DNA of 64,000 nt, from the NCBI GenBank assembly GCA_963975935.1, contig CAXBIQ010000008.1, positions 1 to 64,000 on the forward strand, written 5' to 3'. Origin of the DNA: Planktosalinus sp963975935 (GTDB lineage: Bacteria > Bacteroidota > Bacteroidia > Flavobacteriales > Flavobacteriaceae). The notes beneath the pieces were generated by a model that saw only the letters and a program-made list of their open reading frames with translations, was not told the DNA's origin and ran no database searches. Made by a program: the position numbers and the translations under genes. Positions 44,986 to 53,219 of this stretch are shown here, piece by piece; the first letter of the stretch is position 1, and each line of letters begins with the position of its first letter.

Positions 44986-45561
44986 TTAAGGAGTATCATC
45001 GACAGCTTCTTGATCAACATACTGCACCCCCGTGTTTTCACGGGAAAGGAAAGTGGTAAAATCTTCATTGGAATCAAAACCAATGGCTTCATTGTATGAA
45101 CCATCTTTAAAAGTAATGTTGTAGGGCTGATCTGTAAAAATCCATTTATTGTTTTGGTCCCAGTATAACTGTGTAGCGTTCAAGACAACACTGTCACTTG
45201 TGACGAGTACAACGTTGCCTCGCAAATCTACCAGGTTTGCATCTTCAAAATGAATTCCGTAGTCTGAAGTCACTGTGCTTTTTTGTCCTTCCTCATTCCA
45301 GAAAATTACCTCGAGGCCATCGGGAAACTCTGAAAAAGAAAAGTTGTAATTGGAAAAATCCAATAGTTTGGGAGTAATCAAATTGGCAACCAGCTTCCCT
45401 GAATCAGTATATTTTAAGTTGACCTCTTCCCCTTCAGCAATGGGTCCCAAATCAGATTCGCTAAGTTGTTGGATTTCCTTATAATTTCCTTCACAAGCAA
45501 AAAGCGTTATCACTGCAATGAGAGTGATAACGCTTTTAAAACATGTGTTTTTTATGTTCAT
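44986..45561 (-). CDS. lptC: LPS export ABC transporter periplasmic protein LptC
   Basis: The 191-residue protein has a lipoprotein-type signal (TLFAC, Cys23) and the beta-jellyroll strands of LptC (TDSGKLVANLITPKLLDFSN, TVTSDYGIHFEDANLVDLRG, SVVLNATQLYWDQNNKWIFT). It passes lipopolysaccharide from the LptBFG transporter to LptA across the periplasm. It starts 1 base after the TPR gene stop. The Cys-lipoprotein form, in place of a membrane helix, is usual in Bacteroidota. Confidence 0.9.
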   Translation of the reverse strand: MNIKNTCFKSVITLIAVITLFACEGNYKEIQQLSESDLGPIAEGEEVNLKYTDSGKLVANLITPKLLDFSNYNFSFSEFPDGLEVIFWNEEGQKSTVTSDYGIHFEDANLVDLRGNVVLVTSDSVVLNATQLYWDQNNKWIFTDQPYNITFKDGSYNEAIGFDSNEDFTTFLSRENTGVQYVDQEAVDDTP

Positions 45562-45562
45562 T

Positions 45563-46939
45563 CTATAAATTTGGCACTCTTACGCTACCACCCACCCAGC
45601 ATTTAAAGGCAATGGTTTTTCCGGCCATATCTTCTTGAAAGATATCTGTTTTTTGGGGAGCACGTTCCATATAACTTTGAATTGCAGCATTTGCATTTGA
45701 AGCTACAGATGGATCTACACGGGCGGCTTTTCTTGCTTCTTCAGCAGCCAGCCAGTTAATAGCCCTCTTTTCAAAAACATTGTCTCCACAATCGTTAGCA
45801 CTTCTCGCATACATATTTGCTATTTGTAAATAAGCCCTTCCATAAGAAGGCTTGGCTTCAATAGCCTTTCTGTAAAAATTTCTTGCGTTGCTTAAACTGC
45901 CAGACTTTCTGTAGTTTTCTGCAAGTTTGTAATATGTATCTGCTTTTTTGTTATTATCTTTTTCCAATTCGGCAGATTGCATAAAATAATCCATAGCAAG
46001 TTTGCTCTTTCCATCGGCTTCGGCCAATTGGCCCAAAGAAAATGCAGATCTGGATGAAGGCTCTAAGTCATGAAGAGCTTGAGAGACTTTAAAGAACAGT
46101 GGATCTTCTGTACATTCTTTTGCTGATAGGCGTGTGTTAACACCTTTCAACCAATCAACATCGGTTTTCTTTTCTTCAAAATCTTTATTGTAAAGGGGAA
46201 TTAGGTTTTCACAATCTGCAAGTATCCCTAATTTACCATTTACACTTCCTTTAACCTGGGCATATGCGCGCAGGTTTGTTTCACCGGCGCTCAGCAATTT
46301 TCCATCTGAAGTGTTTAAGTTCTCACCGGCATCTTGTTTTTCAATCAAAGGGGTAATTCTTGCTGCCAAAGCATTTTCTTCTTCAAGAATTTTATTGCTC
46401 ACCTCGTCATAAAGTTCAAAAACTCTATCGATAGGCATTTCACCTGTTTCCTGTAAATCTACAGCAAGTGAAAAATAGGTATAAATAGCCTTAGGACTTG
46501 TAAAGTTTTCTTTATCTTTTTTGTAGGCTGCATCAAAGGCTTCAAATTGTTCCATTTTTGTCCCGATGCTGTTATCATACATAACCTGAGAGAAATCGGC
46601 CAGCATAGCACCTTCCTTGGTTTTTGCCGGGAAATGTTGCAAACGCTCTCTGTATAATTTTTTATACTCTTGATACTCAGCCATTTTTTGACCTTCAGGA
46701 GCATTTTCTATACGGTGTTTGTATAATCTCTCACCATATTGATATATAGATAAATGAAAAGATGAACAATTTTTTCGCAACTCTTGTAAATGAGGTAGTG
46801 CAGCATCATAATTTTTGATTTTTGCTTGTTCAACAAAAAGGTTCAATGTAATTGTGCAGTCTTCATTTTCACTAGCGTGAGATAAGTTGCTTACTAAAAG
46901 CAAAACTGATAGGAATAATGTGGCTTTAATTTTCATCAT
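45563..46939 (-). CDS. Tetratricopeptide repeat periplasmic protein
   Basis: The 458-residue protein has a signal peptide (about 1-22) and several TPR-like helical repeats, clearest in the C-terminal half (AFSLGQLAEADGKSKLAMDY, ADTYYKLAENYRKSGSLSNA, RAYLQIANMYARSANDCGDN). It probably acts as a scaffold in the periplasm. It lies between the barrel protein and lptC, so a role in outer-membrane assembly is plausible but not shown. Confidence 0.82.
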   Translation of the reverse strand: MMKIKATLFLSVLLLVSNLSHASENEDCTITLNLFVEQAKIKNYDAALPHLQELRKNCSSFHLSIYQYGERLYKHRIENAPEGQKMAEYQEYKKLYRERLQHFPAKTKEGAMLADFSQVMYDNSIGTKMEQFEAFDAAYKKDKENFTSPKAIYTYFSLAVDLQETGEMPIDRVFELYDEVSNKILEEENALAARITPLIEKQDAGENLNTSDGKLLSAGETNLRAYAQVKGSVNGKLGILADCENLIPLYNKDFEEKKTDVDWLKGVNTRLSAKECTEDPLFFKVSQALHDLEPSSRSAFSLGQLAEADGKSKLAMDYFMQSAELEKDNNKKADTYYKLAENYRKSGSLSNARNFYRKAIEAKPSYGRAYLQIANMYARSANDCGDNVFEKRAINWLAAEEARKAARVDPSVASNANAAIQSYMERAPQKTDIFQEDMAGKTIAFKCWVGGSVRVPNL

Positions 46940-46957
46940 ATTTTATTTTAACAAATA

Positions 46958-48202
46958 TTAATCATAAAGTGTTTTTACAAACCATCTGTCATTAAGCGAA
47001 AGACTTATAAAGGTATTAAAAAAGTTTTCTTTGACTAATCCGGCGTTGGTGGTTCCTCTGCTTCCCACTTCAAATCCAACATTGATATTGGAAAACAAAC
47101 GTCCCACAGGTAATCCTACTCCAAAAGATATGCCAAACTCATTTATGTTCTCTCCATTGACAACCAAACCGGTGTCTTCATACCGCATTCCTGCTCTATA
47201 AGTCACTTTATTAAAATATCCTGAAATTGCGTTGTGTCGTGGTGTATAAAAGCCTCCGAGTTTATATCTCGATGCATCTGAAAACGATACATTATCAACC
47301 GTGAATGTCCTGTTTCTAAAATTACTTGATTTTTGATTTGTATACTCTGCGCCTACAAACCATTTTCTTGCTTGCCCAACTCCAAAACCAAGGGAGATTT
47401 GCGAGGGAAGCGTCAAATCTGTATCAGCAATATCAACGTCTCTTGAATCAACATCAATTTGAAAACCCGATGCAGGAATTAAAACACTTGCAAAGTTTCT
47501 GAAATTTTCTGAATTTAAGTCTGTCTCCGGAGTATATGTGACCGAGGAAAACATTTCTAATTTTTCATTCAACATAGCCTTGTAAGTTGCTCCAAAGTTA
47601 ACACTAAGTCCCGATAAATTAGAACGGTTTGTTTCACGTGTTGCAAATTGTACTTCATCGTTGACTAAAAGTGTTTGGTTTTCAATATTACCAAAATTAT
47701 AATTTCCATCAACTCCTATACTCAGATTTTCTGTTACTTTATAAGCTAGGGATAGAAATACTTTATTCATTCCGCCGCTTCCTGAATTTTGAACTGTTGA
47801 ATTTCCTGAAATACTCTCCAGATCATATCCCACAGCAGTCAAAGGCAAAACGCCAAACCCTGCACCAAATTTAGGTCCTAAAGGAATTCCCAGTGCAAGG
47901 TAGTTGATAGATGTAGATGAAGCCTGTCCACTTTCATTTTCGGTTTCCTGTGTGACATATTTATGTGTGGCGCCTATAGAAAAGTTGACTAAATTGAGAT
48001 GGGCATATCCTGATGGATTCTGAAGGTTCAGGTGAATACTGTCTGAATACATGCTAATTCCTCCCATACTACGATTTTCTACCGTGCCCCTGAAGTTTAA
48101 AGACCCAACTCCAAAAAAAGAATAAGGTGAAGATGTTGCCTCTTGTGCCGAGGTTGCTGTAGTAATAAATACCAAAATTATTACAAAAAATCTTTGTATC
48201 AT
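46958..48202 (-). CDS. Outer-membrane beta-barrel protein
   Basis: The 414-residue protein has a signal peptide (about 1-19), an N-terminal segment SPYSFFGVGSLNFRG and alternating hydrophobic strands through to a final ...SLNDRWFVKTLYD, as in FadL-like flavobacterial barrels (GxGxxxxG patterns, GGISMYSDSIHLNLQNPSGY). The transported substrate is unknown. Its start overlaps the end of coaX by 4 bases. Confidence 0.82.
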   Translation of the reverse strand: MIQRFFVIILVFITTATSAQEATSSPYSFFGVGSLNFRGTVENRSMGGISMYSDSIHLNLQNPSGYAHLNLVNFSIGATHKYVTQETENESGQASSTSINYLALGIPLGPKFGAGFGVLPLTAVGYDLESISGNSTVQNSGSGGMNKVFLSLAYKVTENLSIGVDGNYNFGNIENQTLLVNDEVQFATRETNRSNLSGLSVNFGATYKAMLNEKLEMFSSVTYTPETDLNSENFRNFASVLIPASGFQIDVDSRDVDIADTDLTLPSQISLGFGVGQARKWFVGAEYTNQKSSNFRNRTFTVDNVSFSDASRYKLGGFYTPRHNAISGYFNKVTYRAGMRYEDTGLVVNGENINEFGISFGVGLPVGRLFSNINVGFEVGSRGTTNAGLVKENFFNTFISLSLNDRWFVKTLYD

Positions 48203-48930
48203 GTATTTTGATTAAGGTCTAATAAAATGTTCAATCCTTCAAGGAGGAAATTTGAATTGGCAAATATGCTATTTTTTAATCTATCTCGCAAAAAATGAGC
48301 ATTACCGCCTGTTAAAATAACTGTTAAATCTTCTTTTTCTTGCCTGTAGTGATTAATAATGCCATCAATTTCATTAACAACACCAAACATAACACCTGAA
48401 TGTATAGACGATTGTGTGGAGTTTCCTATGATATTTCCGGGTTCATTTGCGTCCAGTAAAGGCAGTCTTTCTGTAAAACTGTTCAGGGCCTTATAACGCA
48501 TATTTATGCCCGGTGATATGGCACCACCTTTAAAATGGCCTTCTGTGTCAATAAAATCATAGGTAATACAAGTCCCCATATCAATGACCAGCACATTCTT
48601 TCCGGGATACTGTTTTGCTGCTGCACTTACCAGGGCAATGCGGTCTACTCCCATCGTTTGCGGAGTAGTGTAATCATTGATAAAAGGAATTTTACTCGCC
48701 GGTGTGAGAATATGTAGTTTAAAGAGCTTTTCAAGTTTCGTGATATTTTTATCTGAGAAACTTCCGACAAGACTTAGAATAGCTTTTTCAATTTTAGGAA
48801 AATCTTCCAGGATTACCTCCAAATGCCTGTTGAAATCTGATTTAATGGAAACTTGTTTATGAACCAACCTGTTTTGTTCAAAAACTGCCAATTTTATTAA
48901 AGTATTTCCTACATCTACTACTAAGTTCAT
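48199..48930 (-). CDS. coaX: Type III pantothenate kinase
   Basis: The 243-residue protein has the type III signatures VDVGNTLIKLAVF (phosphate loop), GVDRIALVSAA (pantothenate site), VIDMGTCITYDF and GGAISPGINMRYKAL, plus LTGGNAHFL. It phosphorylates pantothenate in the first step of CoA synthesis and is not feedback-inhibited by CoA. The start at MNLVVDVGN suits the family; an upstream Met adding 21 residues lies before the promoter and was discarded. It is the first gene of the envelope cluster. Confidence 0.95.
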   Translation of the reverse strand: MNLVVDVGNTLIKLAVFEQNRLVHKQVSIKSDFNRHLEVILEDFPKIEKAILSLVGSFSDKNITKLEKLFKLHILTPASKIPFINDYTTPQTMGVDRIALVSAAAKQYPGKNVLVIDMGTCITYDFIDTEGHFKGGAISPGINMRYKALNSFTERLPLLDANEPGNIIGNSTQSSIHSGVMFGVVNEIDGIINHYRQEKEDLTVILTGGNAHFLRDRLKNSIFANSNFLLEGLNILLDLNQNT

Positions 48931-48947
48931 TCTGAAATAAATATAGA

Positions 48948-48977
48948 CAAAAGTACAATTTGAATTGTTATTTTCAA
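48948..48977 (-). promoter_or_regulatory. Promoter of the coaX-envelope cluster
   Basis: On the minus strand, a TTG (48977-48975), a 19-base spacer and TACTTTTG (48955-48948) match the Bacteroidota -33/-7 pattern, 18 bases before the coaX ATG. Confidence 0.6.
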
Positions 48978-49018
48978 GGAAGAAAATAAACATTTAAAGT
49001 ATTTTTTTAATTTTATGT

Positions 49019-49048
49019 TTTGTCCGAACCAAAATAGGTTTATATTTG
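49019..49048 (+). promoter_or_regulatory. Promoter of tRNA-Phe
   Basis: TTTG (49019-49022), an 18-base spacer and TATATTTG (49041-49048) fit the Bacteroidota housekeeping promoter closely. Transcription would start about 45 bases before the tRNA. Confidence 0.75.
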
Positions 49049-49100
49049 CACCCGCTTTGGTAATATTTAGATTACACAAGTAATTTAATTTCTACAAGCA

Positions 49101-49173
<73 letters not shown>

Positions 49174-49176
49174 CTT

Positions 49177-49220
49177 AAAAAATCCGCAAACGTCTTTTAT
49201 CTTGTCGTTGCGGATTTTTT
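49177..49220 (+). terminator. Terminator after tRNA-Phe
   Basis: AAAAAATCCGCAA and TTGCGGATTTTTT form a 13-bp stem around a loop of about 18 bases, followed by CTTTTTT. It lies directly behind the tRNA. Confidence 0.85.
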
Positions 49221-49351
49221 CTTTTTTACAATTTTTGTATTGTGAAAAAAAGTTAACTTCCCGGAACAGACGCTTTTTTATCTTAAAATCAGCAATTTAA
49301 TTCAGAGGTACCTTCCCATTTAATAAGGACCAAAAATACAATCATATTTTA

Positions 49352-49368
49352 TTTAAAATAAATCTAAA
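49352..49368 (+). promoter_or_regulatory. Candidate operator upstream of the imelysin operon
   Basis: TTTAAAATAAATCTAAA is an imperfect AT-rich inverted repeat (6 of 8 half-site positions) ending 6 bases before the -33 element. Its position and composition would suit a Fur-type iron operator, but in an AT-rich gap it may be chance. Confidence 0.25.
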
Positions 49369-49374
49369 TAAACT

Positions 49375-49405
49375 TTTGAATAAATAGTTTTAGTCTTTAT
49401 ATTTG
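49375..49405 (+). promoter_or_regulatory. Promoter of the DUF4856/imelysin/TonB operon
   Basis: TTTG (49375-49378), a 19-base spacer and TATATTTG (49398-49405) match the Bacteroidota consensus at both ends. The start codon of the first gene lies 46 bases after the -7 element. Confidence 0.7.
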
Positions 49406-49451
49406 CGCCTCGAAAATAATCTTATTTATAATTAATCTTAATAAATATTAC

Positions 49452-50663
49452 ATGAAAAAGCAACTGATAATTGCCGGCTTATTTTTAGGAGGGATGACCT
49501 TCACCTCCTGTTCTTCAGATGACACTCCTTTGGATGATAACCAAGTAGAGATCCCTCAAAACTATTCCTTTAGCAGAAGTGGTTCTACAACCGTAAGTTT
49601 TAGCGGTCAGACCACCCGCATTCTAATGGTAAAAGAAATGTCTTCCGCTTTTCTTGATTTTGAGAATACTACGGAAGCCAGCCTTTCCAATATGTTCTCC
49701 AACCAAAATTCACCTTTCTCCAGTGCAGACCTTAATCAGTCTGATAAAAGCGTTAAGAGCAAAACTGCGGCCTCCGAAGACTATTTCTCTACAAATTCTG
49801 TAGAGAGCAATAGCATAAAAGCCGATTTTGAAAGCTTTATTAGCGGCCAGTTCAATGAAGTAGTTCCAAACGAAAACATATTAGCTTCTGCAGGTGTTGC
49901 AGGACAGATTGCTGATGGTTCTTCTGTACGCTATGTAAACAGTCAGGGATTGGAATACAACCAGGCATTTGCCAAAGGCTTGATAGGCGCCCTGCTGACA
50001 GACCAGATACTAAACAATTACCTTTCCCCCCTTGTGCTTGATTCCGGTGACAACGTTCTTCTAAATAATGCAGGAACTGTGGAAGAAGGTAAGAATTACA
50101 CCACTATGGAGCACAAATGGGATGAAGCCTACGGTTATTTATATGGCGATCCATCAATCCCTGAAGCTGACCCAAATTCAGCGTTAAGCAGTAATAACGA
50201 CAAATTACTCTTTAATTACCTCGCTAAAGTAAACGAAGACCCAGACTTTGCAGGAATCGCTGATGCCTTATTTAACGCCTTCATCACAGGCAGGGCAGCT
50301 ATCGTTGCCAAAAACTATGAGGTACGTGACCAGCAAATCGCTATTATCAAAGAAAATATTTCAAAGGTTATAGCGATACGGGCTGTATATTACTTACAAA
50401 AAGGTAAAACTGCGATGGCAGAAGGAAATTTAGGAGACGCCTTTCATCAACTTTCAGAAGGCTATGGTTTTATCTACAGCCTTAGGTTTACACAGAATCC
50501 TGATACAGATCTTCCATACTTTTCTACAAGCCAAATCGAAGATTTTAAAAACCAACTGCTTAACGGAAACGGTTTCTGGGATGTAACCCCCACTACTCTT
50601 GACAGTATTTCAGCAGAGATTGCTGCAGCTTTCGGATTTTCCGTGGAACAGGCCGCTCCTTAA
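49452..50663 (+). CDS. DUF4856 lipoprotein
   Basis: The 403-residue protein has a lipoprotein signal (GMTFTSCSSDD, Cys20) and a mostly helical DUF4856 domain with YSFSRSGSTTVSFSGQTTRI near the start and MEHKWDEAYGYLYGDPSIPE in the middle. The family is typically encoded next to imelysin-like proteins, as here, and is thought to belong to surface iron-uptake systems of Bacteroidota. The molecular function is unknown. A strong hairpin after the stop may reduce expression of the downstream genes relative to this one. Confidence 0.85.
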   Translation: MKKQLIIAGLFLGGMTFTSCSSDDTPLDDNQVEIPQNYSFSRSGSTTVSFSGQTTRILMVKEMSSAFLDFENTTEASLSNMFSNQNSPFSSADLNQSDKSVKSKTAASEDYFSTNSVESNSIKADFESFISGQFNEVVPNENILASAGVAGQIADGSSVRYVNSQGLEYNQAFAKGLIGALLTDQILNNYLSPLVLDSGDNVLLNNAGTVEEGKNYTTMEHKWDEAYGYLYGDPSIPEADPNSALSSNNDKLLFNYLAKVNEDPDFAGIADALFNAFITGRAAIVAKNYEVRDQQIAIIKENISKVIAIRAVYYLQKGKTAMAEGNLGDAFHQLSEGYGFIYSLRFTQNPDTDLPYFSTSQIEDFKNQLLNGNGFWDVTPTTLDSISAEIAAAFGFSVEQAAP

Positions 50664-50680
50664 GTAATTATAAATTATAC

Positions 50681-50707
50681 AGGGCTGAAATAAATTTCAG
50701 CCCTTTT
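50681..50707 (+). terminator. Hairpin between the DUF4856 and imelysin genes
   Basis: AGGGCTGAAA-TAAA-TTTCAGCCCT is a perfect 10-bp stem followed by TTT and, a few bases on, another T run. In a four-gene unit it probably acts as a partial terminator or mRNA-end stabiliser, making the first lipoprotein more abundant. Confidence 0.65.
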
Positions 50708-50722
50708 AAAATTTTAGAAACT

Positions 50723-51835
50723 ATGTTTAAAACTGTAAAAATTGCTTTTATATCTCTGATTTTACTTGCTTCATGCAGTACAGACGACAACGGCAATGAC
50801 ACTACTGATGCCTTTGATCGTGGAGCTATGCTCACAAATTGGGCAGACAATATAATCATACCGTCATTTCAGTCCTTTAATGATTTTGCCGTAAATCTGG
50901 AAGAAAAAACCACGACATTTACCGCAGAACCCAATCTTAGTAATCTTGCTGCTCTCAGAGTTGCATTTAACGAAAGTTATATTCAGTTTCAGACTGTATC
51001 CCTCTTTGAAACAGGGCCCGCAGAAAACCTGAATTACCGTTTGCGCCTAAACACTTATCCTGCAAACGTTTCTGAAATTCAGCAAAAAATAAGCGCAAAT
51101 GAGTATAACCTCGAGTTACCCTCTTCCTTTGATGAACAAGGCTTTCCAGCATTAGATTACCTTATCAACGGCCTTGCAGAAACTGATGCAGAAATAGTCA
51201 CATTTTATACTACGCATGAAGACTCCCCAGCTTATAAAGATTACCTGAACAGCCTTTCCCTAAGCATCCGCAACTTAACCATTCAGGTGCTTGCTAACTG
51301 GCAAAACACTTACAGGGATGCCTTTGTAAGCAACACCAGTTCTTCCAGCACAGGCTCTGTGGATCGTTTCACCAATGACTATATTTTTTATTACGAAAAA
51401 TTTCTCCGTTCAGGAAAAATAGGAATTCCCGCAGGTATTTTTACCGGAAATCCGGTTCCCGGGAATGTTGAGGCATTTTACTCAGAATCCCTGTCAAAGA
51501 CACTATATTTAAAATCTTTGGAAACCGTACAAAATTTCTTTATTGGCAAGCATTTCAACAGCCCGCAGACAGGATCAAGCTACAAGCTTTACCTGGAAAC
51601 ACTCAATGCCGTTAAAAATGGAGAGGACCTGGACATCCTTATCGACAATCAGTTTGATGCCATCCGAAACCAAGCGAACGCTTTAAATCCAAATTTTGTT
51701 GAACAGATACAGGCAGACAACAATGTAATGCTGGCTGCCTTTGACGAACTTCAGAAAAATGTGGTATTGCAGAAGGTCGATATGATGCAGGCCCTTTCGG
51801 TAAGTGTGGATTATGTTGATTCAGACGGTGATTAA
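50723..51835 (+). CDS. Imelysin family (M75-like) lipoprotein
   Basis: The 370-residue protein has a lipoprotein signal (ILLASCSTDD, Cys17) and the helical imelysin fold with LRVAFNESYIQFQTVSLFET and FPALDYLINGL. Imelysin-like proteins (IrpA, ICMP) are iron-regulated surface proteins linked to iron acquisition; most are probably not peptidases. It is followed by the HTTM and TonB-receptor genes on the same strand with short gaps. Confidence 0.88.
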   Translation: MFKTVKIAFISLILLASCSTDDNGNDTTDAFDRGAMLTNWADNIIIPSFQSFNDFAVNLEEKTTTFTAEPNLSNLAALRVAFNESYIQFQTVSLFETGPAENLNYRLRLNTYPANVSEIQQKISANEYNLELPSSFDEQGFPALDYLINGLAETDAEIVTFYTTHEDSPAYKDYLNSLSLSIRNLTIQVLANWQNTYRDAFVSNTSSSSTGSVDRFTNDYIFYYEKFLRSGKIGIPAGIFTGNPVPGNVEAFYSESLSKTLYLKSLETVQNFFIGKHFNSPQTGSSYKLYLETLNAVKNGEDLDILIDNQFDAIRNQANALNPNFVEQIQADNNVMLAAFDELQKNVVLQKVDMMQALSVSVDYVDSDGD

Positions 51836-51854
51836 ATAAAATTGCCTTCCGGAA

Positions 51855-53219
51855 ATGCGAAATATCCTTGCCAAATACAGCTCTAAGCAAACCGAAGCGG
51901 CGCCGCTTGCTGTTTTCCGTATACTATTTGGTTTGATGATGACTGCGAGCATTATTCGCTTCTGGTGGCACGGCTGGATTGAAAAATTATACATTGAGCC
52001 CGATTTTTTCTTTTCCTATTATGGTTTTGAATGGGTGAAGCCTCTCGGGGACTTCACCTATTTGATTTTTATCCTCTGTGGGATTTCTGCCCTTATGGTA
52101 GCCGCAGGATACAAATACAGGATTGCGATTATCCTCTTTTTTCTTAGCTTTACCTACATAGAGTTAATGGATAAGACTACTTATCTTAACCATTATTACT
52201 TCATAAGTATCCTGAGTTTTTTAATGATATTTTTACCGGCAAATGCTTACTTTTCGCTGGACGCCAAGCTGGATCCGGAAAAACGCTTTCAGAAAATTCC
52301 CCGATGGAGCATTGACAGCATCAAGATGCTGCTGGCTATCGTCTATTTTTACGCCGGGCTCGCAAAAGTGAATTCAGACTGGCTTCTAAATGCTATGCCT
52401 TTAAAAATATGGCTGCCGGCCAAATTTGACCTGCCGGTGTTGGGAAACCTTATGCATCAGGAATGGGTACACTATTTGTTCAGCTGGTCGGGAATGCTTT
52501 ATGACCTCAGCATTCCGTTTTTACTGCTATACAAACCCACGCGAAAATTCGCTTTTCTGCTCGTCGTGGTTTTTCACCTGCTCACAAGGGCACTATTCCC
52601 AATCGGTATGTTCCCATATATTATGATTGTAAGTGCGCTCATATTTTTTGATGCAGGAATGCACCACAGGCTCTTAAGAATACTCTCCCGCTTTTTAGTC
52701 ATTTCAAAAAACGCCTTTGATAACGGCCGCGAGTTCCATTTAAAACCCCGCAGGAAAAACATGGTGCTTTCTGTGCTTGCCGTTTTCTTTCTTATACAGT
52801 TATTATTACCCTGGAGGTATCTTGCTTATCCCGGTGAACTCTTCTGGACAGAAGAAGGCTTTCGTTTTTCATGGAGGGTCATGCTTATGGAAAAGGCCGG
52901 TTATGCCCAGTTTAAAATTGTGGATGGGGAAACCGGAAAAAGATTTTATGTTGATAATACTGATTTTTTAACATCCTTTCAGGAAAAGCAGATGGCTACC
53001 CAGCCTGATTTTATTATTGAATATGCCCATTACCTTGCCGAGACCTTTGAAAAAGATGGCCATAAAAATATTGAGGTGTATGTCGAAAGCCATGTCGCGC
53101 TCAACGGAAGAAGGAGTGCCCCTTATATTGACCCGAATATTAATTTACTGGAAGTCAAAGAGTCTTTTAAACCAAAAAAAATAATCTTACCGTTTCATGA
53201 CACAATCAAAGGCTTGTAG
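51855..53219 (+). CDS. HTTM domain membrane protein (vitamin K-dependent carboxylase-like)
   Basis: The 454-residue protein has multiple membrane helices across about 20-335 with the HTTM pattern (LAVFRILFGLMMTASIIRFW, YLNHYYFISILSFLMIFLPA, VYFYAGLAKVNSDWL) and a soluble C-terminus with PDFIIEYAHYLAETFEKDG. HTTM proteins resemble the membrane part of gamma-glutamyl carboxylase. Their bacterial role is unsettled, but a gene neighbourhood with imelysin and a TonB receptor recurs in Bacteroidota. It overlaps the receptor gene by 23 bases. Confidence 0.85.
   Translation: MRNILAKYSSKQTEAAPLAVFRILFGLMMTASIIRFWWHGWIEKLYIEPDFFFSYYGFEWVKPLGDFTYLIFILCGISALMVAAGYKYRIAIILFFLSFTYIELMDKTTYLNHYYFISILSFLMIFLPANAYFSLDAKLDPEKRFQKIPRWSIDSIKMLLAIVYFYAGLAKVNSDWLLNAMPLKIWLPAKFDLPVLGNLMHQEWVHYLFSWSGMLYDLSIPFLLLYKPTRKFAFLLVVVFHLLTRALFPIGMFPYIMIVSALIFFDAGMHHRLLRILSRFLVISKNAFDNGREFHLKPRRKNMVLSVLAVFFLIQLLLPWRYLAYPGELFWTEEGFRFSWRVMLMEKAGYAQFKIVDGETGKRFYVDNTDFLTSFQEKQMATQPDFIIEYAHYLAETFEKDGHKNIEVYVESHVALNGRRSAPYIDPNINLLEVKESFKPKKIILPFHDTIKGL

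Noticed and set aside
51855..53219. True vitamin K-dependent gamma-carboxylase
   Set aside because: Only the membrane HTTM part resembles it; no evidence for the carboxylase active site or its substrate motif.
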